Of a stretch of DNA of 64,000 bases, positions 55,453-62,769 are shown piece by piece. The DNA lies in NCBI GenBank assembly GCA_902514625.1, contig CABXRK010000002.1:1-64000 (forward strand). The letters run 5' to 3'. The translations under genes were made by a program, and so were the position numbers. Numbering within the stretch: the stretch's first letter is position 1; the number at the start of each line of letters is the position of its first letter. The notes under the pieces are model-generated. The model had not been told where the DNA came from, did not search any database, and saw nothing but the letters and a program-made list of their open reading frames with translations. This DNA comes from an uncultured Bacteroidota bacterium. GTDB lineage: Bacteria; Bacteroidota; Bacteroidia; Flavobacteriales; Flavobacteriaceae.

Positions 55453-55953
55453 CTATTTTAAATGCACATCATAGATGTCGTGTTGAAAATTATATTCAGA
55501 ATCAGCAGGTAAAACAGAACCAAATCCAATCCCCATCACATCATTTAGATATTTATACTTTTCACTTGATGTCCTAAAACGCCAATGAGTTTGAAATTTT
55601 AATGATTCAAAAGTTTCGGTAACATAATTAAAAACACCTGATGCTTTACAATATATTTTTTCATTATCCTCAGTTAGTAAAACTATATCAATATCTAAAT
55701 CTGAAAAAGTTTTACCATCTTCCTGATGATAAAGTGGATAATCTCCTCCGATTGGAAGAACTTTTCCGTTGGTAATTCCATCAAAAACCCCTTTAGTATA
55801 GGGTGCGTAGATAGTCTTTAAATTTAAATATTCTCCAACAGAGGATTGCCACTCTCCAACAGCTGCTTTAATAGAGAAAATTTTTTTTCCTTTAATTTTT
55901 TGCCCAAAAGAAAGAAGTGGAATAAACAGTAGAAGAAGTAATAGTTTTTTCAT
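55453..55953 (-). CDS. Exported DUF3237-like protein
   Basis: The ATG at 55951-55953 gives a signal peptide (MKKLLLLLLFIPLLSFGQKIK); the ORF-track start at 56016 adds an unlikely extra hydrophobic segment. The mature part (about 150 residues) fits the DUF3237 barrel: VLPIGGDYPLYHQEDGKTF, the LLTEDNEKIYCKASG strand, and HWRFRTSSEKYKYLNDVMGIGFGSV. The function of DUF3237 is unknown. It is the first gene of the hyuA-hyuB-permease operon. Confidence 0.8.
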   Translation of the reverse strand: MKKLLLLLLFIPLLSFGQKIKGKKIFSIKAAVGEWQSSVGEYLNLKTIYAPYTKGVFDGITNGKVLPIGGDYPLYHQEDGKTFSDLDIDIVLLTEDNEKIYCKASGVFNYVTETFESLKFQTHWRFRTSSEKYKYLNDVMGIGFGSVLPADSEYNFQHDIYDVHLK

Positions 55954-56087
55954 TGTATTGAAATTTATTATTAACACTAAAGTAATAAATAATATTTTTT
56001 GTATTAGAAAATCCATATTTAAAGCTTAAATAATAAATAGCCATTTAGTTTTAATGAATTTTGTTTTTATATCTTTAGATAAAAGAT

Positions 56088-56303
56088 ATGAATCCTATTG
56101 AAAATTTTTTACGATCTAAACCAGGGGTTGCTACAATTTTATACTTTTCTACTTTAGCTTATTTAATTTATGCTATTTACTCTGATGATCCTAGAACTGA
56201 TCTTTCAAACTTTCCAAGTACTTTAGTATTCTTTGCATTTTTATACTTAACATATATTGCTATTATGATTCAAAAAGACAAAAAAGATAAAAAGGGCAAC
56301 TAA
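56088..56303 (+). CDS. Small membrane protein, 71 residues
   Basis: Two hydrophobic stretches (residues about 15-32, ATILYFSTLAYLIYAIYS, and 43-62, STLVFFAFLYLTYIAIMIQ) joined by a short DDPRTDL loop, ending in a lysine-rich tail. No family is recognised. It lies alone between the hyu operon and the beta-helix gene, divergent from the DUF3237 gene; a terminator-like hairpin follows it. Confidence 0.6.
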   Translation: MNPIENFLRSKPGVATILYFSTLAYLIYAIYSDDPRTDLSNFPSTLVFFAFLYLTYIAIMIQKDKKDKKGN

Positions 56304-56322
56304 AAGCTACCCTTAATTTTTA
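56291..56322 (+). terminator. Terminator-like hairpin after the small membrane protein
   Basis: AAGGG at 56292-56296 and CCCTT at 56310-56314 form a stem around a 13-base loop, followed by AATTTTTATTTT. The stop codon of the gene falls inside the loop. Confidence 0.5.
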
Positions 56323-56458
56323 TTTTCAAAGTATTTAGCCTTCTGTTTCTGTAATTTATAATTTCTTTTTTGTGCTTTTCTTTTGATGGGAGGTATTTGT
56401 ATAATGATGTATTAAAATAAACCTTTCTGTATCTTAAAAGAAGAAGATATATCTATTA

Positions 56459-57919
56459 TTATTTTCCCTGAAATTCGTAAGCTCCAATATCTCTTTTAGA
56501 TATAATAGGATTTCCATCAAGGTCAAATGAGTAATGTCCATCGTCATATCCATTATCTATGGAAGGGCTCTTGGCTGTAAGACGATAATCTCCCTTAAAT
56601 AAATTTACCAAAAGAGGATTCGCAATAATTGCCCCTTCAGCATATTCTTTGTTTTCAGATGGATTATCGCTGAACACAATGATGGGATTATCCAAATTAA
56701 AAAAGAGATTGTTTGAATGATTAAATTCAGCCATAGGCCAACCTTGATAAACTTGATTTCCTACTCCCTTGCGAGTTTTTTCTGACACAAGGACAACCAG
56801 GTTGTTTCTGTATGTAGTTGGACTATCTGTCGCTTGGTTATCTGGGTCAAATTCACGAAATACATTAGATTCTATATCAGGATGCTCAACTGTTCTTATT
56901 ATTGTATTGTTCTCAATAAATGTATCTACCATAGGAGCAAATATTTGTGTAAAAGCACTATAATCTCTTGATTCATTGTAAGCCATAATCAGATTCTTAA
57001 GGATTCGATCTTCTTTATTACAAGTGCGAGGATCCCCTAACCTAGATGCTCTTTCTAGATTCTTTTTTTTACAAATATCAAAGCCGTAGCTTATTTCACA
57101 AAAACCCATATTTAGGCTGCTTTTATTGTGATGAATAAAAATATTATTTCGAGGATTTCTTCCATCATCAATTTCTATCGCCCCACCATCGCCACCCCAA
57201 GTTCCACCCATGCTGTGATAGTTATGTATAATGTTGTGTGATATTTCAGTGTTTCCCATTCCTATTCTTATGCCAATAGGACCCCATCCTGGTGGAAAAA
57301 TCGGTCGGTTGCAATCATGTATGTTGTTGTTGGTAATAAGACAGAACTCACTGTAAGAGTTTATTCCTATTGGGCAATCCACCACTTCATTATTGCGTAT
57401 TATCGCATGGTCTGCACCTAAGTTCGCTTTTATTCCACCCAATTTCCAAACTGTTAAGAAAAATCCATTAGACGCTGTATTCGTTCCATAAACATATAGA
57501 TTCTCTACGATCTGATAGTCTCCGTTTATTTGAACTGCATTCCCATTGAATACACTGTCATTGGTATTTGTAAACTTCGGAGCATCACCTTCTCCATAAG
57601 CCGAAACAGTAATTGGATTTTCTTTTGTTCCATTACCATTAATCTGAAGTCCATGGGAATAGCTTGTACCTCTTTTAAAATATATGTTGTCGCCAGGTTC
57701 AAAAATGATAGAATTAATTTTTTCTACAGTTTTCCAAGGGCTACCAGGCTGTTTTCCATTATTTTCATCATCACCATTCTTTGCATCCACAAAATATCCT
57801 TTTAAATCTGGGTCTGAACTCATTTGTGTCTTATCGGGACTTACCTTAAAACCGGAAACAAAAAAATAGAAAAAAGAAACTAGCGGAATAAATAGTAATA
57901 GTAGAAGTAGTTTTTTCAT
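56459..57919 (-). CDS. Exported right-handed parallel beta-helix protein
   Basis: After a signal peptide (MKKLLLLLLFIPLVSFFYFF), residues GYFVDAKNGDDENNGKQPGSPWKTVEKIN open a pectin-lyase-like beta-helix, typical of carbohydrate-active proteins of marine Bacteroidota. Repeating NxxxxN and NNxI rungs follow (ENLYVYG, IRNNEVVDC, ITNNNIHDCNRP, ISHNIIHNYHS, ENNTII). The C-terminus ENLDGNP-like SIDNGYDDGHYSFDLDGN is common in such proteins. It may bind or cleave a polysaccharide. The 5' leader AAATACAAACAAAATG is shared with three nearby genes. Confidence 0.82.
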   Translation of the reverse strand: MKKLLLLLLFIPLVSFFYFFVSGFKVSPDKTQMSSDPDLKGYFVDAKNGDDENNGKQPGSPWKTVEKINSIIFEPGDNIYFKRGTSYSHGLQINGNGTKENPITVSAYGEGDAPKFTNTNDSVFNGNAVQINGDYQIVENLYVYGTNTASNGFFLTVWKLGGIKANLGADHAIIRNNEVVDCPIGINSYSEFCLITNNNIHDCNRPIFPPGWGPIGIRIGMGNTEISHNIIHNYHSMGGTWGGDGGAIEIDDGRNPRNNIFIHHNKSSLNMGFCEISYGFDICKKKNLERASRLGDPRTCNKEDRILKNLIMAYNESRDYSAFTQIFAPMVDTFIENNTIIRTVEHPDIESNVFREFDPDNQATDSPTTYRNNLVVLVSEKTRKGVGNQVYQGWPMAEFNHSNNLFFNLDNPIIVFSDNPSENKEYAEGAIIANPLLVNLFKGDYRLTAKSPSIDNGYDDGHYSFDLDGNPIISKRDIGAYEFQGK

Positions 57920-57936
57920 TTTGTTTGTATTTGAAA

Positions 57937-58158
57937 CTAAAGATAAGCAGATATTGTAACTTGAGTTCCTTCTTCATATGATCCACCAGAAGAAGAAACA
58001 CTTCCTCCTTCACCTGCATTGACTGTTAAAGTATAGCTAATTGTCTGTGCTTCTTGTTTTTTAACGACAGTAGGCTGAGTGGTTTCAGGAGTAGGTTTGC
58101 TGCAAGAAACGATTATAAAGGTTGAAAAAAATAAAATTCCTAAAAGAGTCCTAAACAT
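57937..58158 (-). pseudogene. Truncated InlB-repeat lipoprotein
   Basis: The signal [25 protein letters not shown] is nearly identical to that of the BspA-like lipoprotein at 48372. After a short linker, YTLTVNAGEGGSVSSSGGSYEEGTQVTISA is the start of a divergent InlB B-repeat (Flg_new) domain, whose normal continuation (a P-rich strand ending in a GW motif) is missing. The frame stops at TAG within TATCTTTAG, exactly where the shared 5' leader of the beta-helix gene begins. It is therefore most likely a gene cut by a rearrangement. Confidence 0.7.
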
Positions 58159-58174
58159 ATTATAATGTAATAAA

Positions 58175-58193
58175 ATTCTAAAGTTAATTATCA
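58175..58193 (+). repeat. Spacer element copy 3 (degenerate)
   Basis: TTCTAAAGTTAATTATCAG between the MBL-fold gene and the truncated lipoprotein keeps the core CTAAAGTTAATTA but lacks the GC-rich arms. Confidence 0.35.
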
Positions 58194-58196
58194 GAT

Positions 58197-59138
58197 TTAT
58201 AACTTTTTTCTAGATAATTCTAAATCGATTGATTTTATATAATTTAACTTAACAGTTTCATTATTGTAAAGCGTTTCATCAATTGACTCTGATATTTCTT
58301 GATAATCTAAACCATCTTTTAAACCAATAAGGGTTTTGTTATAAAGCTTGAGTAGTGATTTTTTTAGTTTTGTTACATCTTCCCTATTACTCAAATCTCC
58401 GTGACCTGGCATTATGATTGTTTTATCGTCACAAAGTAATTCTAATGAGCTTAATAAATCGATTAATCCTTTAATAGATCCTCCGTTGTTTAAGTCAACA
58501 TATGGATACCCATATCTAACAAATGCATCTCCTGTATGAATAATATTATGGTTTTTAAATACGACTACACTATCACCATCAGTGTGTGCACTTCCAAAAT
58601 TATATAGCTCTATTTCTTCATTACCTTCTGTTAAAGTCATTTTACTATCATAAGTAATTACTGGTAATTCATTTTTTTCATATTTTGGCTGAACAAAATC
58701 TTTTATAAATTCCAATATTCCGCCGTACAACTCAGCATCTTCCATCATTCTTTTCTTTGCATTCTGATGAGAAATAATTGGAATACCTTTTTTTCCAAAA
58801 GCTCTATTTCCATCTGAATGGTCATGGTGAAAATGAGTATTAATTATGTATTTGATAGGTTTGTCTGTAATTTCTCTTAGAGAGGACATTAAAATATCCT
58901 CAATGATTTCATATTTGTTATCCACCAAAATAACATCGTTGTCGCTAACAAAAACTCCAACATTACCACCACCACCAACAAGCATATAAAACTGCTCATT
59001 AACTTTCTTTATTTGAAAATACTTTATATTATTTTGTATTTGACTTATTTCATTATTATACTTTGTAAAATCAGGGTTTTGGGAAAATAAAGAGAATGAT
59101 ATTGGCAAAGTAAATAATAGAATTAAAAATCTTTTCAT
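58197..59138 (-). CDS. Exported metallo-beta-lactamase-fold hydrolase
   Basis: The 313-residue protein has a signal peptide (FLILLFTLPISFSLFSQ) and the MBL metal motif YIINTHFHHDHSDGNRAFG near residue 100 (HxHxDH). Further ligands are near residues 185-205 (GSAHTDGDSVVVF, then NIIHTGDAFVRYGYPYVDL) and in IIMPGHGDLSN. It resembles quinoprotein relay/beta-lactamase-like hydrolases; the substrate is unknown. The leader is a variant of the shared one, and spacer copy 4 lies just upstream. Confidence 0.9.
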   Translation of the reverse strand: MKRFLILLFTLPISFSLFSQNPDFTKYNNEISQIQNNIKYFQIKKVNEQFYMLVGGGGNVGVFVSDNDVILVDNKYEIIEDILMSSLREITDKPIKYIINTHFHHDHSDGNRAFGKKGIPIISHQNAKKRMMEDAELYGGILEFIKDFVQPKYEKNELPVITYDSKMTLTEGNEEIELYNFGSAHTDGDSVVVFKNHNIIHTGDAFVRYGYPYVDLNNGGSIKGLIDLLSSLELLCDDKTIIMPGHGDLSNREDVTKLKKSLLKLYNKTLIGLKDGLDYQEISESIDETLYNNETVKLNYIKSIDLELSRKKL

Positions 59139-59174
59139 TTTGATTGTTTTTATTGAAACTAAATCTACAAAAAA

Positions 59175-59203
59175 GTCCCTAAAAGTTAATTAGAGGAATG
59201 TGG
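59175..59203 (+). repeat. Spacer element copy 4
   Basis: GTCCCTAAAAGTTAATTAGAGGAATGTGG between the DUF2911 gene (59222) and the MBL-fold gene. The arms pair only weakly here (CCT/AGG), while the core is conserved. Confidence 0.55.
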
Positions 59204-59221
59204 TTTGCTCTATTGTTACTC

Positions 59222-59824
59222 TTAATTTAATGTTTTAGCAAAATTCTCTAGATGTTTTTCTGGCATAGTATCTACTTGAAATTCTACACTAGCATTTGAC
59301 CATATCATAAATACTCTAGCAACTTTGTTATCATTTGCATTTATGCTATAGAATAATCTTTCAAAGTTATCTTCAGTGAAAACTGGTTGAACATTAATGC
59401 TTTGTGCTAAATCCTTGTTATATGCTTCCATATCTATTTTTCCATCAGTCATATACGCAAAAGGATATTTTCCTGCAGAGTTAAAATCTACTGTCCATTC
59501 TCCATCTAACCTTGGGGTGATAGCTATAGAGTATTCTCCAGCTCTTAATATTTTACCTCCAATTTTTACGCTAGTACTAAATGTAATTTTTGTAGGACTA
59601 TTTGCGCCAGCTCTCCAAATTTGGTCATACGGTACAAGTTCTCCAAAAATCTCTCTTCCTTTAACACCTGGCGATGAGTAGTTAATGGAAATTTTTGTCA
59701 TACCAACATTTTGAATAACTGCTCCCGAAGGGCTAGCCGCTGGACTAAAATAAGTCGTAGCTGTTTGAGAAAATGTGGTAATAGTTATAAATAATAGTAA
59801 AGTTGTTAATGTTATATTTTTCAT
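59222..59824 (-). CDS. Exported DUF2911-domain protein
   Basis: The 200-residue protein has a signal peptide (ITLTTLLLFITITTFSQ) and the DUF2911 pattern: ISINYSSPGVKGREIFGELVPY, WRAGANSPTKITFSTSV, AGEYSIAITPRLDGEWTVDFN. It is a second, more standard copy beside the one at 44441. The mature protein is probably periplasmic; the function is unknown. It shares the 5' leader TATCTTTAGTTTTAAATACAAACAAAATG with the beta-helix gene. Confidence 0.9.
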   Translation of the reverse strand: MKNITLTTLLLFITITTFSQTATTYFSPAASPSGAVIQNVGMTKISINYSSPGVKGREIFGELVPYDQIWRAGANSPTKITFSTSVKIGGKILRAGEYSIAITPRLDGEWTVDFNSAGKYPFAYMTDGKIDMEAYNKDLAQSINVQPVFTEDNFERLFYSINANDNKVARVFMIWSNASVEFQVDTMPEKHLENFAKTLN

Positions 59825-59850
59825 TTTGTTTGTATTTAAAACTAAAGATA

Positions 59851-59888
59851 AAAAAAACCCTTTAAACTTAATTAAAGGGATGGGGGTT
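59851..59888 (+). repeat. Spacer element copy 5, also a strong minus-strand terminator
   Basis: CCCTTTAAACTTAATTAAAGGGATGGGGG preceded by A7. On the minus strand the stem CCCTTT...AAAGGG runs into T7 or more, an intrinsic terminator for the DUF4242 gene. The leader of the DUF2911 gene is directly adjacent. Confidence 0.65.
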
Positions 59889-59912
59889 TAATGAAGAATA
59901 TATGCTGATGAT

Positions 59913-60197
59913 TTAATCATTGCTAGTATTATGCTCTAATATGCTTGAAATTAAAGTTATTTCATTAGCAGGAACTCCAGCACGCTCAGCATGCTCTTTT
60001 ATGATGTCTTCAGATTCTGCATTATAGACACAAAAAACATTATTCCCAGCAATATAGCTATGATCCTGTTCAATTTTTTTCCCTTCATTTCTCATAGCAA
60101 TTAATACTGATTCAGAGCCTTGTCCAATTTCATCTAATTTTTCACTAGGTATTTGAGATGCACCTTCAATTTCTCTTTTAATTAAATACTTTTTCAT
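59913..60197 (-). CDS. DUF4242-family protein
   Basis: The 94-residue protein fits the DUF4242 pattern (MKKYLIKREIEGASQIPSEKLDEI, a middle EQDHSYIAGNNVFCVYNAES and the tail IKEHAERAGVPANEITLISSIL). Relatives include nickel-binding SCO4226-type ferredoxin-fold proteins with His ligands; the histidine in HSYI could be one. Function otherwise unknown. It shares the AAATACAAACAAAATGAAAAA leader. Confidence 0.87.
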   Translation of the reverse strand: MKKYLIKREIEGASQIPSEKLDEIGQGSESVLIAMRNEGKKIEQDHSYIAGNNVFCVYNAESEDIIKEHAERAGVPANEITLISSILEHNTSND

Positions 60198-60232
60198 TTT
60201 GTTTGTATTTATGATTATAATTTAAATATACT

Positions 60233-60265
60233 AAAAAAGGTTCGGGTCATTCCTACACTCGAACC
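60233..60265 (-). terminator. Strong hairpin with T6 upstream of the DUF4242 gene
   Basis: Arms GGTTCGGGT (60239-60247) and ACTCGAACC (60257-60265) form a 9-bp stem with one wobble pair and a 9-base loop. On the minus strand a T6 run follows at once. No gene lies upstream on that strand before the divergent helicase, so this may be an attenuator in a long leader or the remnant of a lost gene. Confidence 0.6.
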
Positions 60266-60328
60266 CTTAATATTTATAAATAAAAAAATCTATTTCTAAT
60301 TAGATCTTTATAATTGAGTCTTTTAAAT

Positions 60329-60336
60329 TACTTTTG
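60329..60336 (+). promoter_or_regulatory. -7 promoter element for the DEAD-box helicase
   Basis: TACTTTTG at 60329-60336 exactly matches TAnnTTTG, 17 bases upstream of the ATG. I see no TTG at the proper -33 position. Confidence 0.5.
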
Positions 60337-60353
60337 CAATCATATAAAAAAAT

Positions 60354-62099
60354 ATGACAAGTTTTAAATCCCTTGGATTAAGTGAACAAATTCTAAAAGC
60401 AGTTACAAAACTTGGATTTCAAATCCCTACTGAGGTTCAAAAAAAAGTAATCCCAAAATTATTGAAAAAAAATACTGACTTGGTAGCTTTAGCTCAAACA
60501 GGTACAGGTAAAACTGCAGCTTTTGGATTTCCAATGTTACAGCTAATTGAACATTCCAATAAAATAACACAGGGTCTTATTTTATCCCCTACAAGAGAAT
60601 TATGTTTGCAAATAACCAATGAAATGAATCTTTATAGTTCTGGAATAAAAAACATAAACATAGTTGCAGTTTATGGAGGATCAAATATTAATGAACAAGC
60701 AAATAAAATTAAACATGGTGCTCAAATTATTGTTGCAACACCAGGTAGACTAAAAGATATGATTCGAAGAAAATATGTTGATATAAGCAATATTAAGTAT
60801 TGTGTCTTGGATGAGGCGGATGAAATGCTTAATATGGGCTTTTATGAAGATATTAAATCTATTTTAAGTAATTCACCCAAAGGAAAATATTCTTGGTTGT
60901 TTTCTGCAACAATGCCTCCTGAGGTTAATAAAATTGCAAAAAACTTCATGAATGAACCAACCGAAATTACTGTAGGAACAAAAAATTCAGGAGCTAAAAA
61001 TGTTAATCATGAATATTTTATTGTAAGCGCAAGTGAAAGATACGATACTCTTAAAGCATTAGTAAATATTAATCCAGATATTTTTGCTTGCATTTTTTGT
61101 AGAACAAAGATTCAAACTCAAAGAGTTGCTGACAGGATGATTAATGATGGTTATAAGGCAGCTGCTATTCACGGAGATTTAAGTCAAAGTCAACGAGATG
61201 TAGTTATGCAATCCTTTCGAAATAAGAAAATACAATTACTTGTAGCAACTGATGTTGCAGCTCGCGGGATTGATGTCGATGATATTACACATGTAATTAA
61301 TTATCAATTACCTGATGAAATTGAAACATATATTCATAGAAGTGGACGTACAGGAAGGGCAGGAAAAAACGGAAAATCAGTTATCTTTCTATTAAAATCA
61401 GATAAAAGGAAAATAAAACAGATTGAGAATAAATTACAGAAAAAATTAACTCTGTTAGAGGTTCCTTCTTCAGAAAAAATATTTCATTCTAAAATTTTTC
61501 ATTGGATAAAAGAAGTTAAAAATACCACCTTCAAAAATGATTTAAAAAATCATATCTACGAAGTCAAAGAAGCATTTGAGTCTTTTTCTAAAGAAGAGGT
61601 TTTAAAATTAGTACTTTCAAGAGAGTTTAATTCTTTTAATATGAATCAAGAAGAAGTAAATTTGAAAAATCAAAACAAATCAGATAGGAGAATTGGGCGT
61701 CGATCTTTAGATCAAAAAATCAATAATAAAAAAGATAGGAGAATTGGGCGTCGATCTTTAGATCAAAAAATCAATAATAAAAAAGATAAAGATCGTTTCT
61801 TTATAAATATTGGATTAATTGATCTTCCTAAATATAAAAAGGAATCTTTAAAAGACTTTTTGAAATCTTTCTTAAAACTTAATCATGAAGATGTTTTTCA
61901 GGTTGAAGTTATGAAAAACTTTTCTTTCTTTTCAACTCATAAAAATCATCGTAATCAAGTTCTAAAATATTTTGATAATTTGATTGTCAATAAAAGAAAA
62001 GTAAACATTGAATTAGCAAAGAAAGATAAAGAGATTTTCTTCAAAAATAATTTTAAAAAGAAACGTTTTAATTCTAAATCCAAATATAAAAAGAATTAA
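60354..62099 (+). CDS. DEAD-box RNA helicase with DbpA-like C-terminal domain
   Basis: The 581-residue protein has the Q motif and Walker A ALAQTGTGKTAAFGF near residue 46. PTRELC, TPGRLKDM, the DEAD motif VLDEADEMLNMGF near residue 150 and SATMPPE follow. The C-terminal helicase motifs are VATDVAARGIDVDD and HRSGRTGRAG. A basic linker (residues 440-480) contains a perfect tandem duplication (DRRIGRRSLDQKINNKK twice). The last part (DRFFINIGLIDLPKYK) resembles the DbpA/CsdA RNA-binding domain. It probably remodels ribosomal or mRNA structure in the cold. Confidence 0.95.
   Translation: MTSFKSLGLSEQILKAVTKLGFQIPTEVQKKVIPKLLKKNTDLVALAQTGTGKTAAFGFPMLQLIEHSNKITQGLILSPTRELCLQITNEMNLYSSGIKNINIVAVYGGSNINEQANKIKHGAQIIVATPGRLKDMIRRKYVDISNIKYCVLDEADEMLNMGFYEDIKSILSNSPKGKYSWLFSATMPPEVNKIAKNFMNEPTEITVGTKNSGAKNVNHEYFIVSASERYDTLKALVNINPDIFACIFCRTKIQTQRVADRMINDGYKAAAIHGDLSQSQRDVVMQSFRNKKIQLLVATDVAARGIDVDDITHVINYQLPDEIETYIHRSGRTGRAGKNGKSVIFLLKSDKRKIKQIENKLQKKLTLLEVPSSEKIFHSKIFHWIKEVKNTTFKNDLKNHIYEVKEAFESFSKEEVLKLVLSREFNSFNMNQEEVNLKNQNKSDRRIGRRSLDQKINNKKDRRIGRRSLDQKINNKKDKDRFFINIGLIDLPKYKKESLKDFLKSFLKLNHEDVFQVEVMKNFSFFSTHKNHRNQVLKYFDNLIVNKRKVNIELAKKDKEIFFKNNFKKKRFNSKSKYKKN
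61683..61784 (+). repeat. Perfect 51-bp tandem duplication inside the helicase gene
   Basis: Two adjacent 51-bp units (61683-61733 and 61734-61784) are identical and encode DRRIGRRSLDQKINNKK twice. The length is a multiple of three, so the frame is kept. The lack of any difference implies a recent event. Confidence 0.9.
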
Positions 62100-62156
62100 A
62101 GATTTCTATCTATTTCATCCACTTAAAACACACGCCCCTAAAACTTATAAAAAAAA

Positions 62157-62190
62157 GGACAACTAAGAAAATTAATTAGAAGGATGTGAG
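62157..62190 (+). repeat. Spacer element copy 6
   Basis: GGACAACTAAGAAAATTAATTAGAAGGATGTGAG, downstream of the helicase gene. It is close to copy 2 (CACTAAGAAAGTTAATTAGAGG). The rest of this 270-base gap (62100-62369) is A+T-rich and holds only a possible micro-ORF. Confidence 0.5.
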
Positions 62191-62266
62191 TTTAAAATAA
62201 ATTATATTTTAATATAATCTTAATGATACTTTAATTTAAGTTTTGTAGTTTCGCACCTCGTTGTTC

Positions 62267-62341
62267 ATGCAACGAAATAACTTAAAGGATATTAAAAGTA
62301 TGGTTGCTTTTTTTATCCTTTTTGCTTTATTATTATTTTAG
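62267..62341 (+). CDS. Possible 24-residue hydrophobic micro-ORF
   Basis: ATG at 62267 encodes MQRNNLKDIKSMVAFFILFA followed by LLLF and a stop. A basic, polar N-terminus followed by a hydrophobic end could be a tiny membrane peptide, but the composition could also arise by chance in this A+T-rich gap. A weak promoter-like TAGTTTCG lies at 62246. Confidence 0.2.
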   Translation: MQRNNLKDIKSMVAFFILFALLLF

Positions 62342-62369
62342 TTATATGATTAATATAAAATCTAAAAAT

Positions 62370-62708
62370 CTACTTTTTACTTTCTCGTGATTTATCTATC
62401 TTAAAATCTTTATTAGCCTTATATAAAAATAGTGGCCAAGGAATAATTAAAGATCCTGTCCAAATAAACACCGCTGTTTTCTCAGAAAAAATAACATACG
62501 AAATCAGAAAGATTAAAGTAGACACAAAAGTTAATCCCACAAAAAACTTTTTCCAAAAAATTAGAAAATTTTCTAAATCAAACTTTTTTCTTTCTTCTTC
62601 TGGCATGGTATTATACCCAGCCAATAAATATTTAGCATTATTTTTATTTACCAAAAATGCAGTAAAAAGTAATGTAATATCAACAATAAGGACTATCCAA
62701 TATATCAT
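62370..62708 (-). CDS. DUF3784-domain membrane protein
   Basis: The 112-residue protein has a helix at residues 2-18, the conserved KYLLAGYNTMPEEERKKFD of DUF3784, then two further helices (FVGLTFVSTLIFLISYVIF, FIWTGSLIIPWPLFLY). Function unknown. It is divergent from the Gfo/Idh gene, about 60 bases apart. Confidence 0.87.
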   Translation of the reverse strand: MIYWIVLIVDITLLFTAFLVNKNNAKYLLAGYNTMPEEERKKFDLENFLIFWKKFFVGLTFVSTLIFLISYVIFSEKTAVFIWTGSLIIPWPLFLYKANKDFKIDKSRESKK

Positions 62709-62769
62709 AGCTAATTCTCTAAATTAAAATTTTTTTTTATAATTTGCTGTAAAACATATAATTTTTGAC

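Noticed and set aside
56313-56405. Minus-strand frame reading IPPIKRKAQKRNYKLQKQKA and ending in a stop
   Set aside because: The composition looks protein-like and basic, but no ATG, GTG or TTG start exists before the upstream stop, only ATT or ATA, and it overlaps a terminator-like hairpin.
59139-59910. Integron with attC sites
   Set aside because: The spacers lack the GTTRRRY/RYYYAAC core sites and no tyrosine integrase is in the window.
50348-60200. Prophage or integrative element
   Set aside because: No integrase, phage structural gene, tRNA target or flanking direct repeats were seen; only composition and the spacer elements set the region apart.
60239-60270. tRNA-like piece GGGTTCGAGT
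   Set aside because: No acceptor, D or anticodon arms can be built around it; the sequence is explained as a hairpin followed by T6.
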